Below are positions 47,218 through 56,261 of a stretch of DNA of 64,000 nucleotides, piece after piece. This DNA comes from Phocaeicola sp. (GTDB lineage Bacteria > Bacteroidota > Bacteroidia > Bacteroidales > Bacteroidaceae), in NCBI GenBank assembly GCA_029257865.1, contig JARIAN010000119.1, positions 45,929-109,928 of the forward strand. Reading direction: 5' to 3'. A program made the translations under genes and the position numbers. The notes beneath the pieces are model-generated. The model did no database searches. It was not told the DNA's origin and saw only the letters and a program-made list of their open reading frames with translations. Position 1 is the first letter of the stretch. Every line of letters begins with the position of its first letter.

Positions 47218-47448
47218 ATGAGTACACGAATGACCATCAACGGAGTAAGCACCTGCACAGAGGCAGGTACGGAGAAGTACGAGAAATTCCAAACGGGTAT
47301 CGGCAGGCGCAAGCGGACACTTGTGCAGTACGACTACCGCCACACGGACGGAGAATTGTTCTCTTGTGTCAAACCCACGTTGGAGGAGTGCCGAGCCACA
47401 CGGGACAAGTGGCTGACGGCAAAGGAAGGAAAGGAGGGCAAGCAATGA
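47218..47448 (+). CDS. DUF3873 domain protein
   Basis: 76 residues matching DUF3873, small proteins of Bacteroides conjugative elements (MTINGVSTCTEAGTEKYEKF, YDYRHTDGELFSCVKPTLEECRATRDKWL). Its stop overlaps the next start by four bases (ATGA). Function unknown. Confidence 0.82.
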   Translation: MSTRMTINGVSTCTEAGTEKYEKFQTGIGRRKRTLVQYDYRHTDGELFSCVKPTLEECRATRDKWLTAKEGKEGKQ

Positions 47449-47693
47449 ACGCAGCAGGCTACCAAACGCTGATAGTAAAGTTCAGCAAACCTATCGCGGA
47501 ATTGGACGGCATCTTTGACGATGCCGAAGCGTGGGGAGTGGATACGCTTAAAGGATGGGTAGAGGACTATGAGAGCAGTCGGTTTACCGCCATTGACAGC
47601 CATACGGCAGTCATAACGAGCGAGTACAATATGGAGTGTGTGAAAACATGGTTGGAACGGAACACACCAATAGCCGAGAAAACAGAATATTGA
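47445..47693 (+). CDS. Hypothetical protein, 82 residues
   Basis: Begins at the ATG overlapping the DUF3873 stop (MNAAGYQTLIVKFSKPIAEL). It is acidic, with a compact alpha/beta pattern, and no family was recognised. A frame extends upstream to 47364, but the ATGA overlap supports the short start. A perfect hairpin follows the stop. Confidence 0.65.
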   Translation: MNAAGYQTLIVKFSKPIAELDGIFDDAEAWGVDTLKGWVEDYESSRFTAIDSHTAVITSEYNMECVKTWLERNTPIAEKTEY

Positions 47694-47695
47694 GC

Positions 47696-47723
47696 GTTTA
47701 GGCGGTGTCCGCACCGCCTAAAC
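47696..47723 (+). terminator. Perfect 12-base intercistronic hairpin
   Basis: GTTTAGGCGGTG (47696-47707), loop TCCG, CACCGCCTAAAC (47712-47723). It has no clear T tail, so it may be an RNA-stability or processing element rather than a terminator. Confidence 0.6.
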
Positions 47724-47740
47724 ATAACACCCAAAGAAGA

Positions 47741-48055
47741 ATGAATATGATAGCAAAGACAATTTTGGAACAGATAGGTGGCAGACGCTTTGCCGCCATG
47801 ACGGGAAGCAAAGACTTCATAGACATGGGCAACGGCTTACGCATGAGCCTTGCGAGGAACAAGACGAGTGCCAACCGTCTTGACATCATCTATGATGCAG
47901 GGGCAGACCTCTACAATATGCGTTTCTACCGCAGGACGTTCAGCAAAAAGACATTCGAGTGTAAGACGAAGGACATTGAATCGCACGAGGGGATATATTG
48001 CGATATGCTGGAGGAAATGTTCACGATGGTGACGGGGCTTTACACCCGTTTTTGA
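47741..48055 (+). CDS. Hypothetical protein, 104 residues
   Basis: Starts MNMIAKTILEQIGGRRFAAM, with an upstream in-frame extension that begins inside the hairpin and is unlikely. Contents such as GSKDFIDMGNGLRMSLARNKTSANRLDIIYDAGADLYNMRFYR suggest a compact alpha/beta fold. I do not recognise the family beyond its recurrence in this element type. Confidence 0.65.
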   Translation: MNMIAKTILEQIGGRRFAAMTGSKDFIDMGNGLRMSLARNKTSANRLDIIYDAGADLYNMRFYRRTFSKKTFECKTKDIESHEGIYCDMLEEMFTMVTGLYTRF

Positions 48056-48061
48056 GCGAGG

Positions 48062-48118
48062 GGCGGCGAAAGCCGCCTACTTTCTTTCAGTGAGCATGAT
48101 GGCGGACAAAGAAAGTAG
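48062..48118. repeat. Two adjacent hairpins after the 104-residue gene
   Basis: GGCGGC-gaaa-GCCGCC (48062-48077) followed by CTACTTTCTTT (48077-48087) paired with AAAGAAAGTAG (48108-48118). Both stems are perfect. They may protect the upstream transcript or attenuate transcription. Confidence 0.55.
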
Positions 48119-48172
48119 CAAAGAAACCTTTGTCCCAATCTTCGATAGTATTCACAAAAACAATTTTTTATC

Positions 48173-48373
48173 ATGGAAGCAATCAGACAGAACGGAGAAA
48201 TCATCTTGTATAGTGATGACGGAATAGGCATGAAAATGATTTTCAGAAACCTCACGAGCAGTAATTTTCAAGGTCAGGAATATGTGGAGTATATCCAGCA
48301 TATCGCAATCGGTGACATGGGATTTTCACCCGGTATTATAGAATATTGCAGAAATGGCGTTGGCAAAGAATAA
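48173..48373 (+). CDS. Hypothetical protein, 66 residues
   Basis: MEAIRQNGEIILYSDDGIGM at the start; no family recognised. It is the last rightward gene before the convergent TrlF-type gene and is followed by a strong hairpin terminator. Confidence 0.55.
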   Translation: MEAIRQNGEIILYSDDGIGMKMIFRNLTSSNFQGQEYVEYIQHIAIGDMGFSPGIIEYCRNGVGKE

Positions 48374-48393
48374 TCTCGAATGTATGAAAACGG

Positions 48394-48427
48394 AAACTCC
48401 GATGAAGCCGCAACTTCATCGGAGTTT
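48394..48427. terminator. Terminator between the small-gene run and the TrlF-type gene
   Basis: AAACTCCGATGAAG (48394-48407), loop ccgcaa, CTTCATCGGAGTTT (48414-48427), a perfect 14-base stem usable on both strands. Confidence 0.85.
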
Positions 48428-48460
48428 ATATGGAAGAGTATACATATATCTTGATTGCAC

Positions 48461-51208
48461 TCACCTCCTAAATCCGTATTTTTGTTCACGCTTTTTAAAG
48501 GCTTCGCGTCCACCTTCCAAAATATCACAAATATGTTCTCGTATTCCTTGAGAAGATAATATTTGTGAATCTGTTTTATCTTTGCATTTAGTGTTCTCTA
48601 ATGCTCCATGAATATATTGAAATTTAAAACCGCCCCAATTTGGGGAATCAGTACCATTTTGATTGGCAACAATTACATTCTCTGCATCTGCACTAACTAC
48701 AACATTTGAATTGTGTGTTACCAATATTATCTGACGCTCTCGTTTTTTGCGTTTAATATATGCTACCAATTCGTTATATATGGCACGATTGTCTAAACTA
48801 TCTTCAGGTTGATCTATAAGTATCGGACATCTTTTGTCGCTAAAATCTAAAAGTAATTTCAAAATAACAAAAGCTTGCTTCCCTTCTGACATATTGGCGA
48901 AAGTATCAGCCTGATACGTTATGCCATAATTAAGGCTATACCAGTTCCGTGATAAAAATTCTACAGCAACATTTTGTGCATCATATCCATTCTTTAACAG
49001 AACATCACCTGTTAGCAAGTCTTTCAAAAAGGCGTTGCTATTGCTTTCATTATTATCATCATAATTATTTAGCAACTCTTGCAAATATCCTTGTCGTTCA
49101 TACCCTCTTTGATTAAGCCTGGTTTCCAAAAAATCCTGTAAATCCTTTTTATGGAAATTAATATCTATATGAATATCAAGACCGTCATACGAAATTGACA
49201 GTTGTTCTGAAACTTGGTTTGCACTTTTCTTAAAAGAACAATGAGCATTGATTATTTGTAAAATTGAGTTGTTTTGTTGTTGTAAAATTTTATCAATTTT
49301 ACTCTGCATCATATCAATAGCAGCAAGAGTCTTTTCTTCTTCTTGGATTTTAGTATTTAAATCTTTGAGTTCTTTATTTTCCTCAAATATGCGGATTCCT
49401 TTTTTATAAATTTCTGAGCTTATGATAGTTTGTATTTCAGATGATAATTGTTCTTTCGCTTTTATTGTATTATTTTTAAGCTGGGTGATTATTTTATTCC
49501 ATTCTGTTTCAGTCTTGATTCTCAGTTCATTAAATAATCTATATGTTTCAGATTGATTTAAGCCGAACTGCATACCCCCAAATTGACATTTTTCCTCATA
49601 CGAAGCATCAAATGGAGTGGATATTAGTATTTTTTCAAATATTAATAAATCTTGTTCTGCATATGCAATCAATTTTTTCTTCTCTTGAACTTGTTTTATT
49701 GATGCATCTAATGCCAATCTTTCTTCGGGAGTTAATTCTGCACCTTTTTGCAAATCAGCAACTTTTGCTTTTAATAAACTTAATTGTTGATTGACACCTT
49801 CCCTTTTTCCTTTTTCAGATAAAGACTTTTTTAAAGAGTTTATTTCTTTCTGCATTTGGAAAACTGAAAATACTCCTTCTGAAATAGCCTTAGATAAATC
49901 CGTCAAATGTTCATAATACTTCCTTAATACACCCGTTTCGTCTTTAGATTGTATTATATTCTCCACAATTTTATTTGTCTTATCGGAATCGAATGCAATA
50001 TCATGCATATAGCTCTGACGGAAATATTCAATCTCTCGACCAAGTTGATCATTCCCATCTTGCCAACGAATAGTAATACCATCCAAATGTTGTCTTATGA
50101 AATCATCTTTATCAACTTCTTTATTCCCATGTTTTGCAGCAATAGCTTTAAGTAAAGAAGATTTACCGGTAGAACGTCCTCCTACGATGGTGTTTAAATT
50201 CGGATTAAGAAGGATTGTCCCATGCCAAAAACCTTCTTCATCTAAAGTTACACTATCAATAACTTGATATATGTTTTTTTCATCAGGCTTTGTTGATTGA
50301 ACACGAACTCGATCTTCCGGCTCAAACAATATCTGTTTTAAACCTTCAAATGTTGTATCTGCTTTTATCCATGTCTTGCAATTTCCTAATCTATCTTTAA
50401 TTGCAATATTATCAGAGAAACAGTGTGCATCGCTACAATCCAATAATAATTCATTAACCTTTTGTTCATGCAATTTTTTCTTGGATTTGTTGTATTTATC
50501 AATGTCCTGTGCCGCCGTAAAAACGACATCAGCACCATTAATTATACTTTTTTTCTCGGCAATAGAATTATCATCCCATTTAAAATCATCCCATTCCGTT
50601 TTACCTATCGCTGTAATAAACTTACCATCAAATATATGATTAGCATTATTTAACGGATTCATTATTACTGAAAGTTCAAGATTCAAGTTATTGAATCCCT
50701 CTTTTAAAGGTGATGAATACTGACTCCTTTTTTCTTCTGGTACTGAATTTATTATCTTATTACCTAATTCTTCTAAACTTTCTTTTGTGACAACGCCACC
50801 CCATTGCTGATTACAATCAGGACTTAAAGTATAATGTGCGGTAAGGGCATTAAGAAATTGCTGTTGAATCTGATCTGGAGTTAATTCATTAGAGAAGATA
50901 ATATGATAATTTATTCTTTTGAATTTTTCATTACCACAAAATTTTGCCAACCTAAATTCAACAACCGGTAAAACTAATTCAATATTTTGCAATCTGCCTT
51001 GTTCTCTATACTCAAGTACTTTACGATAACCATCAATAAAAAGATAGTCATTAATTCCCAAAACTTTTATATCAGTAGGAAGGTGTTCTAAGGCATCAAT
51101 ATATTTATCCCAAACATCTTCTCCGGGATTGCATTTGTAGTTATGTTCAAGCGAAAATGGAGTATGAACATGTAAATCCCAAATTCGCCATTCAGAGCCT
51201 CTATTCAT
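48461..51208 (-). CDS. TrlF-type PHP-domain/SMC-like ATPase, AT-rich cargo gene
   Basis: 915 residues. The N-terminal PHP phosphoesterase domain (1-290) shows DLHVHTPFS (11-19), INDYL where many PHP proteins have TDH, NYHIIF, and DCSDAHCF (about 260). It is followed by an SMC/RecF-like ATPase: P-loop GGRSTGKSSLL (about 338-348), a long coiled coil (about 430-720), signature MSEGKQA (about 772), Walker B CPILIDQPEDSLDN (about 790) and an H-loop ILVTHNSN (about 822). Base composition is far more AT-rich than the flanking transfer genes, so it is probably acquired cargo. Relatives are found in defence-like contexts; the function is inferred, not known. Confidence 0.88.
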   Translation of the reverse strand: MNRGSEWRIWDLHVHTPFSLEHNYKCNPGEDVWDKYIDALEHLPTDIKVLGINDYLFIDGYRKVLEYREQGRLQNIELVLPVVEFRLAKFCGNEKFKRINYHIIFSNELTPDQIQQQFLNALTAHYTLSPDCNQQWGGVVTKESLEELGNKIINSVPEEKRSQYSSPLKEGFNNLNLELSVIMNPLNNANHIFDGKFITAIGKTEWDDFKWDDNSIAEKKSIINGADVVFTAAQDIDKYNKSKKKLHEQKVNELLLDCSDAHCFSDNIAIKDRLGNCKTWIKADTTFEGLKQILFEPEDRVRVQSTKPDEKNIYQVIDSVTLDEEGFWHGTILLNPNLNTIVGGRSTGKSSLLKAIAAKHGNKEVDKDDFIRQHLDGITIRWQDGNDQLGREIEYFRQSYMHDIAFDSDKTNKIVENIIQSKDETGVLRKYYEHLTDLSKAISEGVFSVFQMQKEINSLKKSLSEKGKREGVNQQLSLLKAKVADLQKGAELTPEERLALDASIKQVQEKKKLIAYAEQDLLIFEKILISTPFDASYEEKCQFGGMQFGLNQSETYRLFNELRIKTETEWNKIITQLKNNTIKAKEQLSSEIQTIISSEIYKKGIRIFEENKELKDLNTKIQEEEKTLAAIDMMQSKIDKILQQQNNSILQIINAHCSFKKSANQVSEQLSISYDGLDIHIDINFHKKDLQDFLETRLNQRGYERQGYLQELLNNYDDNNESNSNAFLKDLLTGDVLLKNGYDAQNVAVEFLSRNWYSLNYGITYQADTFANMSEGKQAFVILKLLLDFSDKRCPILIDQPEDSLDNRAIYNELVAYIKRKKRERQIILVTHNSNVVVSADAENVIVANQNGTDSPNWGGFKFQYIHGALENTKCKDKTDSQILSSQGIREHICDILEGGREAFKKREQKYGFRR

Positions 51209-51284
51209 TTATTGATAATGATATTTAATTGGTTTGCGAAGGTAGTCATTTTTAAGCGAATAGCCAAATTAAAAAAGAATGAAT

Positions 51285-51318
51285 GCACGTTCCTTGTATG
51301 AAAATGCAAGGAACGTGC
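51285..51318 (-). terminator. Terminator after the tra operon and lysozyme gene
   Basis: GCACGTTCCTTG (51285-51296), loop of ten, CAAGGAACGTGC (51307-51318), followed on the minus strand by a T-rich tract. It closes the leftward transfer operon and shields the TrlF gene from it. Confidence 0.85.
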
Positions 51319-51322
51319 TTGA

Positions 51323-51850
51323 TTACGGAATATAGAGCAGCGCAAACTCCGCCTTTCTCCGTTTGAGCAGCATGGCGTGCCGTTTCCCCTTGTAGTTGCA
51401 GAAGGCGATATACTCCCGATAAATGCTTCTGTCGCCAGCCTCCAGCTTTCGGATCAGCTTGCTTTTGGGTATCTTCCCGCTCCCCAAAAGACGGTATGGA
51501 CCGACATTGTAGGCGAGCGTGGCAAGCAGGAGCGAATCTTTCCCGAACTGCCGGAACATCGCGCAGAATTTCCGCAGGTCTTTTCGCAGAAGCGCGTCCG
51601 CCTGCCGCTTCGTCATGGTACGTGCCGAATACCTTTCACCCGGTAACAACTTATGCCCATACCCTACATACGGGTGGTGTTTCTCCGAGTGCCAGCCTTC
51701 AAAATATTTCGTGCATCGTACCGCCCTCTCGAATGGGGACAGCCGGTAGATAGCAGCCTGTCCGTCCGTTCCCTCATGACGGCTGTCCCGTGCGGACACG
51801 GAACAGACCGCCAGAAGCGAACAAAGGATAGTTATGAATACACGCATCAT
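51323..51850 (-). CDS. Lysozyme (GH24-like glycoside hydrolase)
   Basis: 175 residues with a signal peptide (MMRVFITILCSLLAVCSVSA). Motif FEGWHSEKHHPYVGYGHKL supplies the catalytic Glu and the GYGH loop of phage-type lysozymes, and YNVGPYRLLGSGK follows. It probably opens peptidoglycan locally for the transfer channel. It overlaps traQ by four bases and is the last gene of the operon. Confidence 0.88.
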   Translation of the reverse strand: MMRVFITILCSLLAVCSVSARDSRHEGTDGQAAIYRLSPFERAVRCTKYFEGWHSEKHHPYVGYGHKLLPGERYSARTMTKRQADALLRKDLRKFCAMFRQFGKDSLLLATLAYNVGPYRLLGSGKIPKSKLIRKLEAGDRSIYREYIAFCNYKGKRHAMLLKRRKAEFALLYIP

Positions 51851-52353
51851 CGTGTAAGGGGCTTGAAATTTCCGACGGGGACAACAGAGATAGCCCCGTC
51901 ATCCTTCACGTTTCGGTTGTTGAAGTCAAATTTCAATTCGTAGGAGTTGCTGAAATTGTCCTCCACCACTACAATGAAGTTGTGCGCCTCCTCACCATCC
52001 GCCGTGTAGTACAGCCGGAACTTCTCGTTTTCGAGCAGGTAGCGGTCATTGGGCAGGAACGTGATACCGTTGTCCATTTTCAGCGTTCCTTCTCCCTCAA
52101 ACTGGAAATACCGGATAGTATAGAGGGTATTGGCGAAGTCGCCCGTTTTTTTCAGCTCACAGCGGATTTCCACCGTCTGCCCCCTCGTCACCTTGTTGGG
52201 TACTGGCATGGTTTCCACCGTGAAGGGATAGGATTGCTGGATGTCCATGTCATCGTCACACGACACGAGTGTGAGCGATATGGCGGCGAACAGGCAGAGT
52301 GCCAACGCCTTGAAAATTGATATTCTCTTGTTCTTGTTGTTCAGTATGTTCAT
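51847..52353 (-). CDS. traQ: Conjugal transfer protein TraQ (DUF3872)
   Basis: 168 residues with a lipoprotein-like or membrane N terminus (FKALALCLFAAISLTLVSCDDD; lipobox LVSC) followed by a beta-rich extracytoplasmic domain, matching DUF3872/TraQ of CTnDOT-type elements. Its exact role in transfer is unknown. Overlap with the lysozyme gene suggests coupling. Confidence 0.88.
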   Translation of the reverse strand: MNILNNKNKRISIFKALALCLFAAISLTLVSCDDDMDIQQSYPFTVETMPVPNKVTRGQTVEIRCELKKTGDFANTLYTIRYFQFEGEGTLKMDNGITFLPNDRYLLENEKFRLYYTADGEEAHNFIVVVEDNFSNSYELKFDFNNRNVKDDGAISVVPVGNFKPLTR

Positions 52354-52377
52354 TGTCCTTTGATTTTTAAGTTATTG

Positions 52378-53250
52378 TTATTTTTTCGTTGTCAGTTGTA
52401 GATACTCGTTCAAGTCCTTGCAACCGTCATAGAGGGCGGAACGGTCGCAGACACGTTCCCCATAGTGTCCTTTCAGCGTTTCCAACGTCCGCCGTCCGGC
52501 TTCATCACGGTCAAGATAACAGTCTATGCGCCCGTAACCGCCCAAATACCTCATCGCCTTTTCCACGTTGGAAACCGAGTTCAGCACAAGACAGTCACCC
52601 GTTTCCAATCCGAGCGTGGCGGCGGAAAGGAAATCTATGAAGCCCTCAAATACGCTGCACAAGTCAGCCGGAGAGCCTTCCGCCTTGACCGGCGACACAT
52701 CCTTCGGAGGCACGCATCCTTTGAAGAAACGGCTGCGGATTTCATATCCACCAGCCACATTCGGGAAGCCGACGGCGAAATACCGCTTGCCACGCACTCC
52801 GTAATTCAGTTGGCAGCAATACCGGAATGCAATGCCGTAAGGAATGCCCCGTTCCGCCAGATAGTCCGTCAGTGGAGAATGAAACAGTGGGGCAGCTTCC
52901 ACTCCTTCAAAGGCAGGTTCTGACGGTTTAGGCTGGAAAGTTGGTCTGCTCACTTCGGGAACAGGCATAGGCATATTGGCGGTTTCCGCTATGAATTTCA
53001 CTTGTTCCATGAAGTCACCGCTTCGGATAAACTCCCCGGCAAGAGTGAAGATGTCGCCGCCCTTGCCCGTACCGAAGTCGTACCAGAGCTGTTTCGCCAC
53101 GTTCACACGGAAAGATGGCGTGCGCTCATTGCGGTATGGCGCACGATACCACAACTCGTTGCCGCTTCTTCTGACAGGCTCATGCCCCAGCCGTGCGAGG
53201 AAGTCCGCAAGGGCTATATGCCTCATGGCGTCGATTTCCGTCCGTTCCAT
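52378..53250 (-). CDS. traP: TraP, toprim/primase-like protein
   Basis: 290 residues from the ATG at 53250, which begins eight bases after traO ends; an in-frame extension overlaps traO and is discarded. The N-terminal part (LADFLARLGHEPVRRSGNELWYRAPYRNERTPSFRVN) is a CHC2-like primase fold without zinc cysteines. A toprim-like region follows (CYLDRDEAGRRTLETLKGHYG, about 245-265). Probably primes or processes transferred DNA in the recipient. Confidence 0.88.
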   Translation of the reverse strand: MERTEIDAMRHIALADFLARLGHEPVRRSGNELWYRAPYRNERTPSFRVNVAKQLWYDFGTGKGGDIFTLAGEFIRSGDFMEQVKFIAETANMPMPVPEVSRPTFQPKPSEPAFEGVEAAPLFHSPLTDYLAERGIPYGIAFRYCCQLNYGVRGKRYFAVGFPNVAGGYEIRSRFFKGCVPPKDVSPVKAEGSPADLCSVFEGFIDFLSAATLGLETGDCLVLNSVSNVEKAMRYLGGYGRIDCYLDRDEAGRRTLETLKGHYGERVCDRSALYDGCKDLNEYLQLTTKK

Positions 53251-53258
53251 GCGGTGCG

Positions 53259-53834
53259 TCAGTTTATGATGAACTTCACGCCCACGCCCCACTGCGTATG
53301 AAACTTCCTCGTGTCACCACCCCACAGGCAACGCTCCCGGAGGTTGGCGAGCAGGGCGATACGGTCTGCCACGTAAAACTCCACATCGAGCGTCAGCGCA
53401 CCGCCGTAGATGAAGCCGTCCCGGTCATGGAGCGTGGAGCCGTCATGCAGTACCTTTTCGCCCCAGTTCACCGATTCATATCCGGCAAGAGCCGAAGCTC
53501 CTGCATAGACGAACACGATTTTACGGGCATCGGAGAGTATCTTGAAGTAGTAGCCGCCCTCCGCCGTGAACTGCGCCACGGGTATCTTCCCGTCCTTGTA
53601 AGGGTTGTTCTTCAACAGGTATTCGCCGCCGAACACCCATTTGTTTCCGCCTTTGGTATAAGTGGAAAGAGCCGCCCCGAAACTGTACCCACCGTCGTTG
53701 CCGCCGGGATTGAAACCGTCCGCCATGTTCGCCCTGACCTCGATGCCCTGCATCTTCGGCAGGCATCGCTGGGCGTGCGCCTGCCCCGTACACAGGGCAA
53801 GCGACGCGATGATTATTGCGATGTACTTTCTCAT
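53259..53834 (-). CDS. traO: Conjugal transfer protein TraO
   Basis: 191 residues with a signal peptide cut near GQAHA-QR. The body is beta-rich (TADGFNPGGNDGGYSFGAALSTYTKGG) and ends GVGVKFIIN like an outer-membrane beta-barrel strand, consistent with the TraO family. Follows traN after two bases. Confidence 0.88.
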   Translation of the reverse strand: MRKYIAIIIASLALCTGQAHAQRCLPKMQGIEVRANMADGFNPGGNDGGYSFGAALSTYTKGGNKWVFGGEYLLKNNPYKDGKIPVAQFTAEGGYYFKILSDARKIVFVYAGASALAGYESVNWGEKVLHDGSTLHDRDGFIYGGALTLDVEFYVADRIALLANLRERCLWGGDTRKFHTQWGVGVKFIIN

Positions 53835-53836
53835 GG

Positions 53837-54823
53837 TCAGCGCACTTGAAGTTCGTTGATAGTATTGGCACGTACCAAGTCCTCGTTCTCAATCATGAAA
53901 GACTGGTGGCGACCTCCGTTCTTCTCGTTGAGTTCCACCACGAGGCACTTGTCATCGGGAATGGTGAACTTCGCCATCGTGAACACCGTGCGCTCGCTCT
54001 TCTTGCCCGGCACGAGCGTAGCGTAATTCTGCGCACGGAGCGGCAGGATAATCTGCTCCTGCACGGCGGTACGCTTCGCCACCTTCTTGTCCACGATTTT
54101 CCATGTGATGTAGTCCACGTCGAAAGGCACGTTGCTCTGGTTTTTTATCTCCGTGTGGAAATAGAGCAAACCGTTATGCGTGTAGATGCCTTTCAGCAGG
54201 TACTGGATGCCGAATCGCTTGCAGCCGATGTGCTTCACCTCGCGCTTATTCTGCTTGTGGATGGACTTCATGATAAGGCGCACCAGCATCGGGCTTTCGC
54301 TGCCCAGCTCCTTCAGGTATATTTCCTGCGCATTGTTCGGGCGGTTCACTGCCTCGCCGTCATGGATGAAGTCGTACATCTCCACGTTGAGCAGCAGCGG
54401 TTCGGCGGCGTACTTCACGTTGAAGGCATAGAAACTCCCGTCCTCCGTTATCACGGACATATTGGTTTCGTTCGGGAAGTCCCTCACGGTAGCTTTCACG
54501 CGGATGACGTTCTCCGCTCCGTCGGCTTTGCCCGCAATCAGGTCGGGCGAGCCTAAATCCACGTAGCGCACCTCCGAGGGGAAAATGACGTGGACGGTCT
54601 TGTCGTAGGTCACTTCCAAGCCGTGCGGGGGAACCATGCGGTCAAAGGTCAGCTTCTTTGTCAGCCCGTGATACAGGTCGCCGTCCGCCTCCTTCTGCGG
54701 ATAGACCTCCTTTGTCAAGGTCGGTTGTTCACTTCCGTTGTCCTTTCCAACGGTTACGTTCTCCTGCGCGTTGGCAGTTGCGATGCCCATAGCGAGGGCA
54801 AACATGATGATTACTTTTCTCAT
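53837..54823 (-). CDS. traN: Conjugal transfer protein TraN (VirB9-like)
   Basis: 328 residues, signal peptide ending IATANA-QE. The VirB9-type core pattern GLEVTYDKTVHVIFPSEVRYVDLGS and FYAFNVKYAAEPLLLNVEMYD is clear. Predicted periplasmic/outer-membrane component of the mating channel, partner of TraM and TraO. Confidence 0.9.
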   Translation of the reverse strand: MRKVIIMFALAMGIATANAQENVTVGKDNGSEQPTLTKEVYPQKEADGDLYHGLTKKLTFDRMVPPHGLEVTYDKTVHVIFPSEVRYVDLGSPDLIAGKADGAENVIRVKATVRDFPNETNMSVITEDGSFYAFNVKYAAEPLLLNVEMYDFIHDGEAVNRPNNAQEIYLKELGSESPMLVRLIMKSIHKQNKREVKHIGCKRFGIQYLLKGIYTHNGLLYFHTEIKNQSNVPFDVDYITWKIVDKKVAKRTAVQEQIILPLRAQNYATLVPGKKSERTVFTMAKFTIPDDKCLVVELNEKNGGRHQSFMIENEDLVRANTINELQVR

Positions 54824-54877
54824 TACTTTGGATTTTAGTGGTAAATAAAAATTGGATTGTTGTTACTTTTTCTTTTT

Positions 54878-56233
54878 TCAATTCCTGTCCTGATAGAGCA
54901 AGACCTTGTACCCGGCTTTCAGATGCACCTTGACGGTACGCATCTTCTTGGCGATATACTGGCTGGTTCCTTGTATCAGCCCTTTACCCAAATCGGAGGC
55001 GAGCTGCGCCCCTGCGTTGGTGGAGATATTGATGCTGCTGCCCAGCGAGCCGCCCATGTTGGCGGCAACCTCCCTGACGGCGTTCATTTCCATAGAGTTG
55101 GGAATGAAGATACCGGGCTGCCCGTCCGTGTCATACACCACCAGCTCTACCGGGATAATCGTACCCGCGTACTCCAGCGACGTGATTTCAATATCAAGCC
55201 GTTCGCCCTGAATCTTTGCCGTGCCGATTACCACCGCATTACGGGGGATGATTTTGTCCGCTACCGCCATCGGCTCCAGCAGCCGGAGTTTGACAGCCTG
55301 CCCGTCAGTCACACTCTGCGCCCCATAGACACACGCCGATATGGTGTTCCTGTCCGATACAGTCGTGACACCCACCGCCGTATTGAAACTGCGGTTGCGC
55401 TCCTGCGAGAAGGAGGCGACAAATTCGGCGATGCTCATCGGCTGTGAGAGCGAGGACACCACCTGATGCGCCACCTGCCTGACAGGTGCTGCCGTGTCCT
55501 TTCCGGCTTTCTGCACTGGATAAGGCTCTGCCGCCTGTCCGACAGGTGGCTGTGTGCCGTTCTGCCCGCCCATGTACTTCGCCGCCAGTTCGTAGGACTT
55601 CTCCATAAGTGCCACTTGGTCATCCACAGCGGACGCCTTGCCTTTCTCGCTTTCCAGTTCCGATTCCAGCGAAGCGATGCGCTCCAACAGTTCGTCCATA
55701 TCCGCGTTGTCGTTCTTCGGCTGTTCATAGAAGTTGCCGAGCGTGGCATTGAGGTCGCGATAGGCGGCTGCGGAAGACTGGATGGTCTTCGGGGCGGATG
55801 ATGTTGCTGTTGCATCTTCCGCATTTCCGGGATTGGCAAGGTCGAAGTCCCTGCCACCGTCCGTTTCCGCCACCTCTCGGTCGAACATATCGCCCAGTTC
55901 CTGCATGGTGCGGCTGCGGTTCTCCTGCCGTTCCTCCATCGCCCCCTGCTCGTATGCTTTCGCCTTGTCGCCGATGATCTGGCGGTTCGCCTTGTCAGCG
56001 TCGGGCATTTCGATGTTGTAACCACTCGTTCCCGGTTGCTGTTCCTTGTCGGAAGACGGGGCGAATATCAGCCACATAGCCCCGATGAATACCAGCACCA
56101 TAGCGGGCAGCACTATCATTTTCTGACGTTTCAGCCTTTGGGCTTCGGTCAGCGGCTTGCGCTCCTTCTTCGGTTTCCCATTGTCGGGAGCCGCCTTGTT
56201 TTCGTTTTTAGGTTCATTCTTCGTCTGTTCCAT
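54878..56233 (-). CDS. traM: Conjugal transfer protein TraM (VirB10-like)
   Basis: 451 residues: cytosolic lysine-rich start, one membrane helix (about 41-60, IVLPAMVLVFIGAMWLIF), a long hydrophilic periplasmic linker with a coiled-coil segment (about 185-225) and a beta-rich C-terminal domain (about 290-450) typical of VirB10/TrbI proteins. It links the inner and outer membrane parts of the channel. Confidence 0.9.
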   Translation of the reverse strand: MEQTKNEPKNENKAAPDNGKPKKERKPLTEAQRLKRQKMIVLPAMVLVFIGAMWLIFAPSSDKEQQPGTSGYNIEMPDADKANRQIIGDKAKAYEQGAMEERQENRSRTMQELGDMFDREVAETDGGRDFDLANPGNAEDATATSSAPKTIQSSAAAYRDLNATLGNFYEQPKNDNADMDELLERIASLESELESEKGKASAVDDQVALMEKSYELAAKYMGGQNGTQPPVGQAAEPYPVQKAGKDTAAPVRQVAHQVVSSLSQPMSIAEFVASFSQERNRSFNTAVGVTTVSDRNTISACVYGAQSVTDGQAVKLRLLEPMAVADKIIPRNAVVIGTAKIQGERLDIEITSLEYAGTIIPVELVVYDTDGQPGIFIPNSMEMNAVREVAANMGGSLGSSINISTNAGAQLASDLGKGLIQGTSQYIAKKMRTVKVHLKAGYKVLLYQDRN

Positions 56234-56261
56234 ATAAATAAGGTATTACGTTGTGATTGTT

